From NCBI RefSeq assembly GCF_022230885.1, contig NZ_JAKGCT010000004.1, positions 620,001 through 684,000 of the forward strand: a stretch of 64,000 bases of DNA, in the 5' to 3' direction. A program made the position numbers and the translations under genes. Positions 49,150 to 57,559 of this stretch are shown here, piece after piece (the first letter of the stretch is position 1; each line of letters opens with the position of its first letter). The notes below the pieces were generated by a model. That model worked only from the letters and a program-made list of their open reading frames with translations. It had not been told where the DNA came from and did no database searches. The DNA comes from Paenalcaligenes niemegkensis. GTDB taxonomy: Bacteria > Pseudomonadota > Gammaproteobacteria > Burkholderiales > Burkholderiaceae_B.

Positions 49150-50796
49150 TTAAAGACGCACTTCCGGGCTCGCAAAGATGGGTCCGCAAACCGCTTCAAC
49201 CGCGCGTCGAAAAGAGCCTTCCACTACCATCGCCCGCACAGCTTCGATATCGTCATGAACCCATCTGTCGTCACCCAGGGTAGCCGGGATTTTCTCGCGT
49301 ATTGTGGACAAGGCCGCTGTTGTCCCGCGTCCTAGCGGATATCCTTGAAGATAGGGGATTGACAGGTCGAGGGCTTGAGCTGCCACCAGCATCTCAGCCG
49401 CGACGATGGCCTGTGTATTTTGAACGATCGTTCTCGAGCGCCGAGCAGCGAAGCACGAATTGCTAACGTGGTCTTCCGTATTACCCTTTGCGGGCAAACT
49501 GATGGTGCTAGCAGGACTGCACAACGCGACATTCTCGAGAACAAGACCAGTTCCCATACTTTGCACCACCGAGAAGCCCGTATTAATTCCTGCCCGTTCT
49601 GCAATCAAGTTCGTCGGCAGACCGAAGCTGCAGGCCGGATCGATTAGACGCGCTGTACGTCTATCGCAGATCGCCCCCAAGTCGGTCACTACGAGCGCAA
49701 GCAAGTCCATTGCTTGCGCTACATACTGTCCGTGGAAATGCCCGCCTGAAACAACATCATATTCTCCGTGTTCATCGAGAAAGATCAACGGATTGTCCGT
49801 CGCGCTATTCATTTCCGTTAGGAGGATACTATCGATGTAGTCCAGCGCATCTAGCACGGGCCCGTACACCTGGGGCGCACAGCGCAACGAGTAGGCATCT
49901 TGAATGCGAGGCTCATTGGTTGACTCGGCTTGGCCGCCGGCCCCTTCCAAGGAAGTTCGCCGGGCTGCTTCAGTGCAACGTTCTGTACCTAAGAGAATCC
50001 CACGGATCGCGGCCGCGACTCGTCGCTGGCCAACGTGCGGCCGCGCTAACATTGCGCGATCCTCGAAGCAGGACAACTCGCCTCGCAATGCCTCAAGGGA
50101 CATACTTAGCGAAATAGTTGCATCAGCCAAAAGCGTTCGGGCATCGTATGCTGCCAAGACGGCATAGGCCAAGGAAGCGGTTGCGCCATTAATAAGCGCC
50201 GTCGCGTCTTTGGCGTGAACGTCCATCGTTGCTGGCAATCCAACCTGCTCGAATGCTGCCGAGGCCGCGACAATCTCTCCTTGAAACTCGACTTCACTCT
50301 CAGCCAGGCCCATGAGCGCTGCGCTCATTATGGCTAACGGAGCCAGGTCGCCGCTTGCTCCTACGCTGCCCTTTGATGCAATTACGGGCACGATATCATG
50401 ATTCAACATCGCCAGAAGCCGGTCCACGATTTCGACCCGAACGCCTGAATGATTGCTCGCAAAAGCGTTCGCTCTGATCGCCATCATTGCGCGCACGACC
50501 TCCGACGGCATTCGCTCTCCTGTACTCGCGGAGTGTGAACGGATGAGGTTCCGCTGGAACGATGATATATCGTCGCTTCCGATCCGACGGTTCTTGAGAC
50601 TTCCGACGCCCGTATTAAATGCATACATTAGCGGGGCTGTGTCGTTAAGCCATTGCTTCTCAATGTAAGCTCGCGTCGCGCACAGCAAATCCCGTGACGA
50701 GGGACACAACTCCACGTGGGCTCGGTTTCGTGCGATTTCGATGAGCGCTTCGGCAGAAAGGCCGGCGCCGTCGAGGTTGAGAGTGGGTTGCAACAT
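49150..50796 (-). CDS. HAL/PAL-family aromatic amino acid ammonia-lyase
   Basis: Ammonia-lyase of 548 residues that removes ammonia from histidine or another aromatic amino acid. The MIO cofactor triad Ala-Ser-Gly lies in KGSVGASGDLAPLA (about residue 160). Also seen are NTGVGSLKNRRI, LINGATASLAYAVLAAYDA, QDAYSLRCAPQVYGPVLDAL, SATDNPLIF and KGNTEDHVSNSC. It is about 40 residues longer than typical HutH, and no other hut gene is nearby, so histidine is not assured. The promoter region carries a long palindrome. Confidence 0.9.
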   Translation of the reverse strand: MLQPTLNLDGAGLSAEALIEIARNRAHVELCPSSRDLLCATRAYIEKQWLNDTAPLMYAFNTGVGSLKNRRIGSDDISSFQRNLIRSHSASTGERMPSEVVRAMMAIRANAFASNHSGVRVEIVDRLLAMLNHDIVPVIASKGSVGASGDLAPLAIMSAALMGLAESEVEFQGEIVAASAAFEQVGLPATMDVHAKDATALINGATASLAYAVLAAYDARTLLADATISLSMSLEALRGELSCFEDRAMLARPHVGQRRVAAAIRGILLGTERCTEAARRTSLEGAGGQAESTNEPRIQDAYSLRCAPQVYGPVLDALDYIDSILLTEMNSATDNPLIFLDEHGEYDVVSGGHFHGQYVAQAMDLLALVVTDLGAICDRRTARLIDPACSFGLPTNLIAERAGINTGFSVVQSMGTGLVLENVALCSPASTISLPAKGNTEDHVSNSCFAARRSRTIVQNTQAIVAAEMLVAAQALDLSIPYLQGYPLGRGTTAALSTIREKIPATLGDDRWVHDDIEAVRAMVVEGSFRRAVEAVCGPIFASPEVRL

Positions 50797-50814
50797 GCAG
50801 GCTCCTAACGGGAT

Positions 50815-50851
50815 GACTCCTAGATAATCTATTATCTATTATCTAGGAGTC
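50815..50851. promoter_or_regulatory. Long palindromic operator upstream of ammonia-lyase
   Basis: GACTCCTAGATAAT and ATTATCTAGGAGTC are perfect 14-base arms around a 9-base centre (CTATTATCT). TATTATC repeats inside it. It ends 19 bases before the ammonia-lyase start, overlapping where a promoter should lie. Confidence 0.65.
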
Positions 50852-50953
50852 AAGCAATTCGAAGATGGCTGCGCATACATTCCGTAGAGAGCGTGCATTC
50901 CGCGTTGCCCAAAACATCTCTGCCCGCATCCGCAAAGTAGGAGGTCCCGCAAA

Positions 50954-51651
50954 TTAACCCGTCGCGCGCGGCAGTCGGTCAAGTGTGCCGGCATGCGCAA
51001 CGAAGGACGTCCCCACCCCACGGTGGTGTGGTTCAAATTCCTGACTCACTGCCTTTTTTCGCACCGAGACACGCGCAGCCAGCTCACTATAATCAGTATT
51101 TTGGGAAATCAATGGATGTGCCGTTGAATCTGGAAATATCAGATCCGCACGAAACTGTCCGTTGGCCGTCATCTTGGCTCCTTCGATCCAATCATCAACC
51201 ATATCCGCCCAACACTGCAACATTTCTCGGCGTTGCTCTGCGTACTCAGCCTTGTTGTAGATCGCACGCACGCCCTTCTGCTCATGTGCCAGGCACGTCT
51301 CGATCCAGTCTGGGTTAAAGACAGCCTCTTGCAGGAGAGTTGAGCCCGTACGACGCAGGTAATGAACACAAAAATGCGGCAACTCAAAGCCATCTTGCTC
51401 TGCTTTTGCCACCATGGCCGTGATGACGCGATTGAGCGTAACGTTACTCATCGGTTTGTCAGTTTCGTAGCGCCCGGGCAATAGATATTGGCTGCTGCCC
51501 GGCGCCGATCGGACACCCGGTAGTCGTAGCGAAAGCTAATCGTTCCCTTGACCGAGACAACGACATACATGCCGTCCCGATCAGGCACCTTATAGGGCTT
51601 ATCGTCCGGCTTGAGCATTTTGAGCTTTGTGTCAGTCAGAGCCATTCCCAC
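50954..51651 (-). pseudogene. Tyrosine integrase with internal deletion
   Basis: The N-terminal arm-binding part (51448-51651, LTDTKLKMLKPDDKPYKVPDRDGMYVVVSVKG) is joined near 51480 to the C-terminal part (SSQYLLPGRYETDKPMSNVTLNRVI, HYLRRTGSTLLQEA, AHEQKGVRAIYNKAEY). About 600-700 bases between them, including the first catalytic Arg, are missing. The C-terminal half closely resembles the integrase at the right edge of the window. It reads away from the attachment-like sequence at 51845, as an element integrase should. Confidence 0.85.
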
Positions 51652-51775
51652 CTCCTGGATTCAAGTACCGTCTGCATAGCAAAACGGTAAATGAAGCTTA
51701 AGCCGTCGTCCAGCAAAATCAACCGTCAAAAGTGGTGGGATGGGGTGAAATGACATGGGGCGCCAAGACACAAAA

Positions 51776-51810
51776 AAGCCCTTGCATATCAAGGGCTTAA
51801 TTTGCTTTTT
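51776..51810. terminator. Hairpin beside attachment site
   Basis: AAGCCCTTG / CAAGGGCTT with a CATAT loop, then AATTTGCTTTTT. It resembles a terminator and lies between the integrase relic and the attachment-like sequence. Confidence 0.45.
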
Positions 51811-51844
51811 GGGACTTCGTGAGACGTTAAAAACCCACCCCGAA

Positions 51845-51859
51845 TCACTCCCACTCGAT
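51845..51859 (-). other. Putative attachment site (guaA 3'-end-like)
   Basis: The minus strand reads ATCGAGTGGGAGTGA, the usual last codons of guaA (IEWE and stop). No guaA gene is present here. It lies about 190 bases upstream of the integrase relic and just outside the DRT3 RNA region. The 3' end of guaA is a known integration hotspot, so this is a probable hybrid att sequence between two elements. Confidence 0.65.
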
Positions 51860-51949
51860 CATCAATGGAAATAAAAACCCATTTAAAAACAGACATTTAA
51901 AATCCATCTGCGCAGCAGTACCATGAAAAATACCACACCCAGAAAACGC

Positions 51950-52190
51950 TCAGTCAGCCTCATGGGTTAGCAGAAAACCTAACGACCAAGGATAAACCAC
52001 ATGTACATCAGCTTGCGCCCAGCCTGCCTTGATGCTGCAATGCCAACGAAAGTGCCGACGTAGCCAAGAATGCAGAGGAGAGACGGCCCGCTCCTGCCGT
52101 CTCATACCCTCCCCCAATTGATATAGGGGAAGAGTTGGCGCTTGTGTGTGGGCTGCCAACAGCCATTAAGGGTAAAGCGGAGCGCCGAGG
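51950..52190 (-). ncRNA. Probable DRT3 non-coding RNA (template CACACACA)
   Basis: The minus strand downstream of drt3b folds into three consecutive stem-loops. GTTGGC/GCCAAC (52155-52160 with 52134-52139) presents a 15-base loop containing CACACACA (52143-52150). A GGGGAAG/CTCCCCC-type stem (52126-52132 with 52109-52115) is next. GAGACGGC/GCCGTCTC (52096-52103 with 52080-52087) is a perfect 8-bp stem. A competing hairpin GGCTG/CAGCC (52151-52164) would expose the AC run as single strand. There is no plausible gene. As I recall it, DRT3 systems carry an RNA whose ACACAC segment templates poly(GT). Position, strand and sequence fit. Exact ends are guessed. Confidence 0.65.
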
Positions 52191-54266
52191 CTAGTATACT
52201 TCACGACTACGCTTCGCCTCCAGTTCCTTTCCGAGATCGAATTTATTACCCCAAGCGGTAAACCACTGATCGTTGGATGATTGAACCAACTTGAGCTTTA
52301 CTGCATCTAAGCCAAAAATCTGTCCGATGGTGTCTTTAGTGGCGGCACTAATATGAGGACAGACAATCAGATCAAGCAGCAAAATCAGTGTTTCTGAATC
52401 ATCCGGGCAGTAGGCCTTCATATATTCAAGTTTCGCGATAACGTGAGCCTCTACGAAAGCCTTCAACTTTTCATAGCGAACCTTATCTTTGATATAGGAC
52501 AACAGAACTGTTATCGAAAAATGATTCATAAAGCCCGACGGACGAACATAGTTTTCTGTACCTTCTTCCTCTTCGATTAGAAAATGCCGGAGAAGTACAG
52601 AAACCGGCAACCAATACTCCCGACCTATCTGCGACAAGGAAATAAGTAGATATAGGCTTTCAATCTCACGATGGACGCTCATCGTATTTTTTCTAGCTGC
52701 TGCAACACGTTGTCGTGGACGTACTTAAACAGCAAGTGCTTTTGCTCGTATGGAAAGCTTTGCGCCTGCAAAAAGGTTACGGAAGCTGTGATCATCCGAC
52801 AGAGGCGGATCGTGTGATTGACCCTCGGGCTTGCAGAATAGACAAAAAACACGAACTCCATAATTGCCAGCAAGGCACTGGAAAAGCGCTTACGATCACG
52901 ACCTGACTTATCACTCTCCACATACGCCTTGGAGAGCTTCTCAATTTTACTCTCAGTTATGGCGAAAGTGTAGTTTAGAAGATCGCCATAAGTGACGCCT
53001 GCCTCTTTGAGAGCAGCCTTATACCGGACAATCAGACGGTTCGCATTTACAGAGCAAGCCAGATTTTTTTGGATGGCTGGAAGGATCGACAAGAGGCTCC
53101 TCCTCACACCGTGGATCGATCTCGTCATTCAGCAGAATCGAAACCCTCTCTTTAGCAACCGTAATCTCTGTGATAATTGGTTTTTGATAATGCTTTATTT
53201 TTGCCGTGTTGATGGCAAGCTTTTTAGACTTAAGCACTTGCTGAAGCGTCTCGAAAATCTTGAGCTGGGTAGATTCCTCATTATAAAAAACAAAGAAATC
53301 ATCCACGTAGCGGAAAATTTCATAGTCAACCTTATGAGTCAGGTTTGCTCCTTCGAACAACTTCCTGACAAGCTCCACATCAACTGCCTGCAAAATAATC
53401 TCAGCAAAGACTCGGGAAAACTCCGGACCAATAACTATACCGTTGGTCTCTTTATGATTAAGATCTTGCATAAGGGCATCGAAACGCCCTCCAAAAGTTC
53501 TCTTCGACGCATCCAGACTAAATTTCGTCTGATCCTTTCCCAATACAGCCCAAGGCAGTGAGTGAGTATAAATGCTGTCAAAGCACTTACTCACATCAAT
53601 CTGAACCATTGCATCATACTTTTTCTCACTGCTATGGTATTGATGCGATTCAAAGAAGCGGTGAATATTCCGGTATTTACGATACACGAAATAAGACCCC
53701 AGCTGCTCGTACTCTCGGTCACTTTCCTCGATGCCTGAGACTGTATCTAAACGCTCTTCATGAAGCTTGTCTTTGAAATAAGCATAGCGCGACACCGACA
53801 CAGGATGACGAATCGAGAACTCACTAACAGATGTGTGATATATAATCAAGGCACTGTGCGTTGAGTAAAAACTTGCAACAGCAACCTGATTACGTGGATG
53901 AACAACACTAAGCGTTCTTCCATCAAGATTATGGGCGACACGAAAATTAAAAGGGATCGTTGCCATCTGGCATGTATTAACGGGTACGCTGCGGCGGGTT
54001 TTCTTCTTACCCCACTCGTTCACCATAGTTATTGCGATTCCGGCATTGGGTTTGAGCTTGATCCCGAACAGCAACAACATTATCTCGTCGAGCGCATCCG
54101 TTTCACAAACCCAGCGCAATTGGCCACTCTCGATCTCAACGCTGTTATTAACCAAGAAGCGGTAATAGCCTCGATTGGAGAATGTCGGAGGCACTTCAAA
54201 CGGCAGCATGTCGGTGAGTACAGACCTTTGCTTCCGGTGAGTGAGTGAAACACGTCGCTTAGTCAT
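52191..54266 (-). CDS. drt3b: Antiviral reverse transcriptase Drt3b, frameshifted
   Basis: Second reverse transcriptase of a DRT3-type antiphage locus, about 690 residues across three frames. Motif A is QIDVSKCFDSIYTHSL, motif B is NGIVIGPEFSRVFAEIIL and motif C is FRYVDDFFVFY. After the palm, a helical C-terminal domain continues (NANRLIVRYKAALKEAG, REIESLYLLISLSQIGREYW). Two shifts split it: one extra base in a T7 run at 53064-53070, and one missing base in T6 at 52687-52692 (restored: LEKNTMSVHREIESL). The start ATG overlaps the drt3a stop by 8 bases. In DRT3 this subunit is thought to make the second strand of a repeat DNA together with Drt3a. Confidence 0.85.
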
Positions 54267-55604
54267 GCTTCCAGGCCCCCACGATCATCTGCAACTCGCG
54301 CGTACTGAAATTATGGTACCGCCGCTGCTCAAAGCCTGTCGTGAACTTAAGTTTCCTTATCTTCTTTTGAAGACTACTTCGCCCTAGCTCACCTATACGC
54401 CTCTTGAGCTGTCCATCGAGTAATTTAAAGCTCGACAAATCGGTGACAAGCGGATTGTTAAAGTATATTCCGGTGGCAGCACGTGATTTGCTGTTAGAAA
54501 GGCGTGTGTTGCCTGTCAGAAATTTAATACGCCCAACCAGCTTTCTAAATGCTTTCTTTGAATTGACAGGCTTCTCACGCCAATAGTCCGCAAACGCAGC
54601 ATTCATCCTCGACCGATACTTCATCACTTTTGCCGCGCTCGGGCTGATCTCAAACAGCCCCTGCTTGAGATGAAAGCGATACCCCAGATACTCGAACTTC
54701 TTCGAGTTAGTATCAGCCAGATTGAATTCAGAGGTTTTCTCCTCATTGAGCGCCAGTCCGTTATCACTGAGTGTTTCGTTGATCAACTGCTTGAACGAGC
54801 CGAGGCTTTTTCCAGCAGGCGGGCGTGCAAACACAGCCACTATGTCATCGACAAACCGACAATACAGCACCAAGCCAGGAATAGCCCGGATAGTCTTATC
54901 CACCGGTCTAAGATACAGTTCGGCCAGGTACGCGCTAATACCTACACCTCGGGGAACGCCAGTAGATGTTCCGGAAATTAAGCCATATGAGTCCAACACC
55001 TGTTTGATGTATTTTTTTGACGCTGAGCTCAGTAGCTGGTCGCGCTCCAATTTCTCTAGCAAACGCTTACGATCGATACTCTCATAAAATGAAGAAATAT
55101 CCGTGCGAACCAGTTCAAAAGGAAATTTACTGCCGAGCATATCGCGAAGCTGACATACAAGGTCGTGACGGCTCGCTTGTTTGACGCCATAAATGCGATG
55201 AATGTTACGCTGGATCTGCTTAATGGCAAAAAAGTTTCTGGCTCTTCGTCAATGCAAAAAACAGCCTTTCCCTTCGGCCCCATCTTTTGGGAAAGATCTA
55301 TTTTGAAACTCGGTTTAAGTACCTTATGACTGATCTCATCCATCAAGGCATCGACGGCCGATGATTTAACTACCTTCAAAGCCGTTAGTTCAGCTTTTAA
55401 CGTAAGTAACCGTGCCTCGAAGTCACTTGCTTTAAATGTACTTTCGCTTTTCCGTAGATCACGAATCTCCTGCACCTTATTGCGTATGCTGAGCGTGAAC
55501 GGCTCAAGCGTGGGAAAATATCGGGTCGCCAGGTCGGCACCTTTCCGATTCTCAGCATCGTAGATACGACGGAAGTTTTCCGCAGTGAACATTTGGTCGA
55601 GCAT
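54259..55604 (-). CDS. drt3a: Antiviral reverse transcriptase Drt3a, frameshifted
   Basis: First reverse transcriptase of the DRT3-type locus, about 448 residues. An N-terminal helical region with a coiled-coil-like stretch (residues about 40-80) precedes the palm: motif A is VRTDISSFYESIDR, motif B is GVPRGVGISAYLAELYL and motif C is YCRFVDDIVAVF, followed by NEEKT and FEYLGYRF. The C-terminus includes RELQMIVGAWKHD. The break is a missing base in the run of six at 55228-55233; restoring it gives FFAIKQIQRNIHRIYGVKQASRHDLV. Order, overlap and the size pairing with Drt3b match the UG3+UG8 (DRT type 3) arrangement. It lies at the edge of an integrated element, as cargo. Confidence 0.86.
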
Positions 55605-55766
55605 CGTCAGAGCTTATTCCATTTTTGTTGTCAATTAAGTTGATCGAATTACTACCCTTTCCACCCGAAAGCACCGGGCAACGCCATACGACTCTCAAAC
55701 TGGCATCGTTTAACTTGGTCGTGCCTGCTTACCAACCAATTCAGCCGGTGCTTTCCTTCCTGACGC

Positions 55767-55967
55767 TCAGCCTATGGCCCTATACCTCCGCTCTCGCTCA
55801 GCGTCTGTCAGAGCTTCAGGCCATCTCGCCAACTCGCCATCGGTGAGCCCCGCCAGAATTTGCGGTAGGCTTTTGGTTCGATGTGGATGTATAGGCAGAT
55901 CGGCTGATGGGCCACCTTCAGTGATGAAAAATGGCTCGGGTAGCTCTTCTGAGTGCAGCTTCGTCAT
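55767..55967 (-). CDS. Small protein of unknown function
   Basis: Protein of 66 residues starting at ATG 55967 (MTKLHSEELPEPFFITEG) after AGGAG. Acidic, with a C-terminal LTDGELARWPEALTDAERERRYRAIG segment. Same strand as drt3a, 160 bases upstream. No family recognised, and its link to the defence genes is unknown. Confidence 0.5.
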   Translation of the reverse strand: MTKLHSEELPEPFFITEGGPSADLPIHPHRTKSLPQILAGLTDGELARWPEALTDAERERRYRAIG

Positions 55968-56021
55968 ACTTTCTTCTCCTAACACTTCCTGACCATGTCC
56001 AAGGTACATCATGTAAATGTG

Positions 56022-56594
56022 CTACCCACCCTCAACCGCGCCGCGAGGCGCCACTTTGTAAAGGGTTGTCCGGGAAACCTTGTAGCGCTCTGCAATCTTG
56101 GTGACCGGAATACTCGGGTCAGCCATGAGTCGCTTGATCTCCTTGATTTGTCTCGTATCCAGCTTTGGCTTTCGGCCTCCTGCTCTCCCCCGCGCACGGG
56201 CTGCAGTCAGGCCCGCCTGCGTTCGCTCCCGAATCAGATTGCGTTCGAACTCTGCCAGCGAGGCGAAAACATGTAACACCTGCTTGCCGGCAGCACTCGC
56301 TGTCTCGATCTTCTCGGTGATACTCTCGAAGCCGATGCCTTTGTCCTCCAACTCTGCAACGATACGCACCAGCTCAGGCAAGCTGCGCCCAAGTCTATCC
56401 AGTCGCCACACCACCAAGGTGTCACCGGCACGCAACGCCTTCAAACAATGGCTCAGCTCCAGCCGACCAGCGGTTTTGCCGCCCGCCATCTCTTCGTAGA
56501 TCGCCTGAACCCCAGACAACTGCAGTGCGTCGCGCTGCAAATCCAGGTTCTGGTCATCCTTCGAAACTCTGGCATAACCGATCCGTTGATTCAT
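56022..56594 (-). CDS. Serine recombinase (resolvase/invertase)
   Basis: Intact 190-residue small serine recombinase of the Tn3-resolvase/Pin group. The catalytic serine is in IGYARVSKDDQNLDLQRDAL, VVWRLDRLGRSL follows, then GLTAARARGRAGGRKPKL and a C-terminal helix-turn-helix (VTKIAERYKVSRTTLYKV). It could resolve element dimers or invert a segment. It stands between the DRT3 cargo and the transfer genes. No inverted-repeat invertible segment was seen next to it. Confidence 0.9.
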   Translation of the reverse strand: MNQRIGYARVSKDDQNLDLQRDALQLSGVQAIYEEMAGGKTAGRLELSHCLKALRAGDTLVVWRLDRLGRSLPELVRIVAELEDKGIGFESITEKIETASAAGKQVLHVFASLAEFERNLIRERTQAGLTAARARGRAGGRKPKLDTRQIKEIKRLMADPSIPVTKIAERYKVSRTTLYKVAPRGAVEGG

Positions 56595-56750
56595 TAACAG
56601 TTTCCGGACGATGATAAGTTTACGAGTATATTAACAGTTTGATATTCTCATCGGCAGTGCATGGGAAATATTTTTATAGTGTTAGAAAAACCACCGTTTT
56701 CCGAACACCGATACCATGTGCGAGAATGTGAATTCAAGGTTTAGAGTAGC

Positions 56751-56966
56751 CACCATCGCCTACAAGAGAGGTACAACCGTGAACAAGAAAAAACCGAGGA
56801 GGCGATTGCAGATAGCCGTACCGTCACGGTTGGCCCGGTGCGCTACACGATGGCCGAGTTGCTGGCCGGCGCGGAAGCCTCCGGGGCTTACCCGCTACCA
56901 CCCGAGGAGCGGGAATGGGTCGATGCTCCACCAGTAGGCCGAGAATGGCCCAATGATGAGAAGTAG
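56751..56966 (+). pseudogene. MazE/AbrB-type antitoxin C-terminal relic
   Basis: Open frame without a start codon, reading TVTVGPVRYTMAELLAGAEA, then LPPEEREWVDAPPVGREWPN and TAG. The C-terminal pattern (YTxxELL ... EREWVDAPPVGRE) resembles PemI/MazE-like antitoxins. The DNA-binding N-terminus and any toxin gene are missing. Confidence 0.45.
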
Positions 56967-57018
56967 AAAGGCGGCCAGTGGCCGCCTTTCTACATTTGCG
57001 CATCTACTCAAAACATTA

Positions 57019-57243
57019 TTAGCCACATGCTTGACGCAGGGCTTTTATAGCCTCCTGAAAATCTGCCCTGGTCGCCCGGCCCGTTTCGGCCTGGTAGTAC
57101 ACCACCATAAAAGCATTAGCGACGGCTTCCGCCAATGGCCCAAGACTCCGCGCTTCCGCTTGGTTTATGTACTCCAAAGAAGAAAGAATAGCCGCTGCTT
57201 GATGCACTGCTTGCCCTGGTTCGATAATATGTTTTGTTGTCAT
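57019..57243 (-). CDS. Small protein of unknown function
   Basis: Protein of 74 residues (MTTKHIIEPGQAVHQAAAIL) with a good ribosome-binding site (GGAGAGGTGA). Helical, soluble, Ala/Glu-rich (GPLAEAVANAFMVVYYQAETGRATRADFQEAIKALRQ). It is last in the leftward trb gene row. No family recognised. Confidence 0.6.
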   Translation of the reverse strand: MTTKHIIEPGQAVHQAAAILSSLEYINQAEARSLGPLAEAVANAFMVVYYQAETGRATRADFQEAIKALRQACG

Positions 57244-57306
57244 GATTCACCTCTCCAGTAGGTGTTGATTGAAAGTGCCGGGCTGGTTGTGGCCAGCCCG
57301 GTGCGC

Positions 57307-57555
57307 CTACAGGTACAGCCCCGCCGCCTCCGCGAATGCTGACCGCTCATTCCTGCCGCGATTAACCTCAATACTTATCGGCTTAGTTTCGCTCTCTCTC
57401 ATAGGGTCTGGCCGTGATACAAAAGCGGCTGTTTCTGCCTCTGCATCGACCTCGGTCGATTGATCACCCAGCGGCGAAACAAATACCTTGCTGACTTCTT
57501 CCCTTGGCGTTTCATCCAGGGCCGCCAATGCGGCCATGTATGTTGATGTCGTCAT
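57307..57555 (-). CDS. Small protein downstream of trbL
   Basis: Protein of 82 residues. ATG 57555 (MTTSTYMAALAALDETPREE) follows AGGAG and overlaps the end of trbL (stop at 57560) closely, so it is probably translated with it. Acidic, mostly disordered by appearance. No family recognised. Confidence 0.6.
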   Translation of the reverse strand: MTTSTYMAALAALDETPREEVSKVFVSPLGDQSTEVDAEAETAAFVSRPDPMRESETKPISIEVNRGRNERSAFAEAAGLYL

Positions 57556-57559
57556 CGTG

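Noticed and set aside
53060..53075. Programmed -1 ribosomal frameshift at the A7 tract in drt3b
   Set aside because: The -1 frame meets a stop within a few codons; the required shift is +1 or -2, so the classical mechanism does not work.
54259..55604. Retron or group II intron reverse transcriptase
   Set aside because: No maturase or HNH domain, no retron msr/msd layout, and two overlapping different RTs fit DRT3 better.
56022..56594. Phase-variable invertible segment next to the serine recombinase
   Set aside because: I saw no flanking inverted repeats or split promoter on either side.
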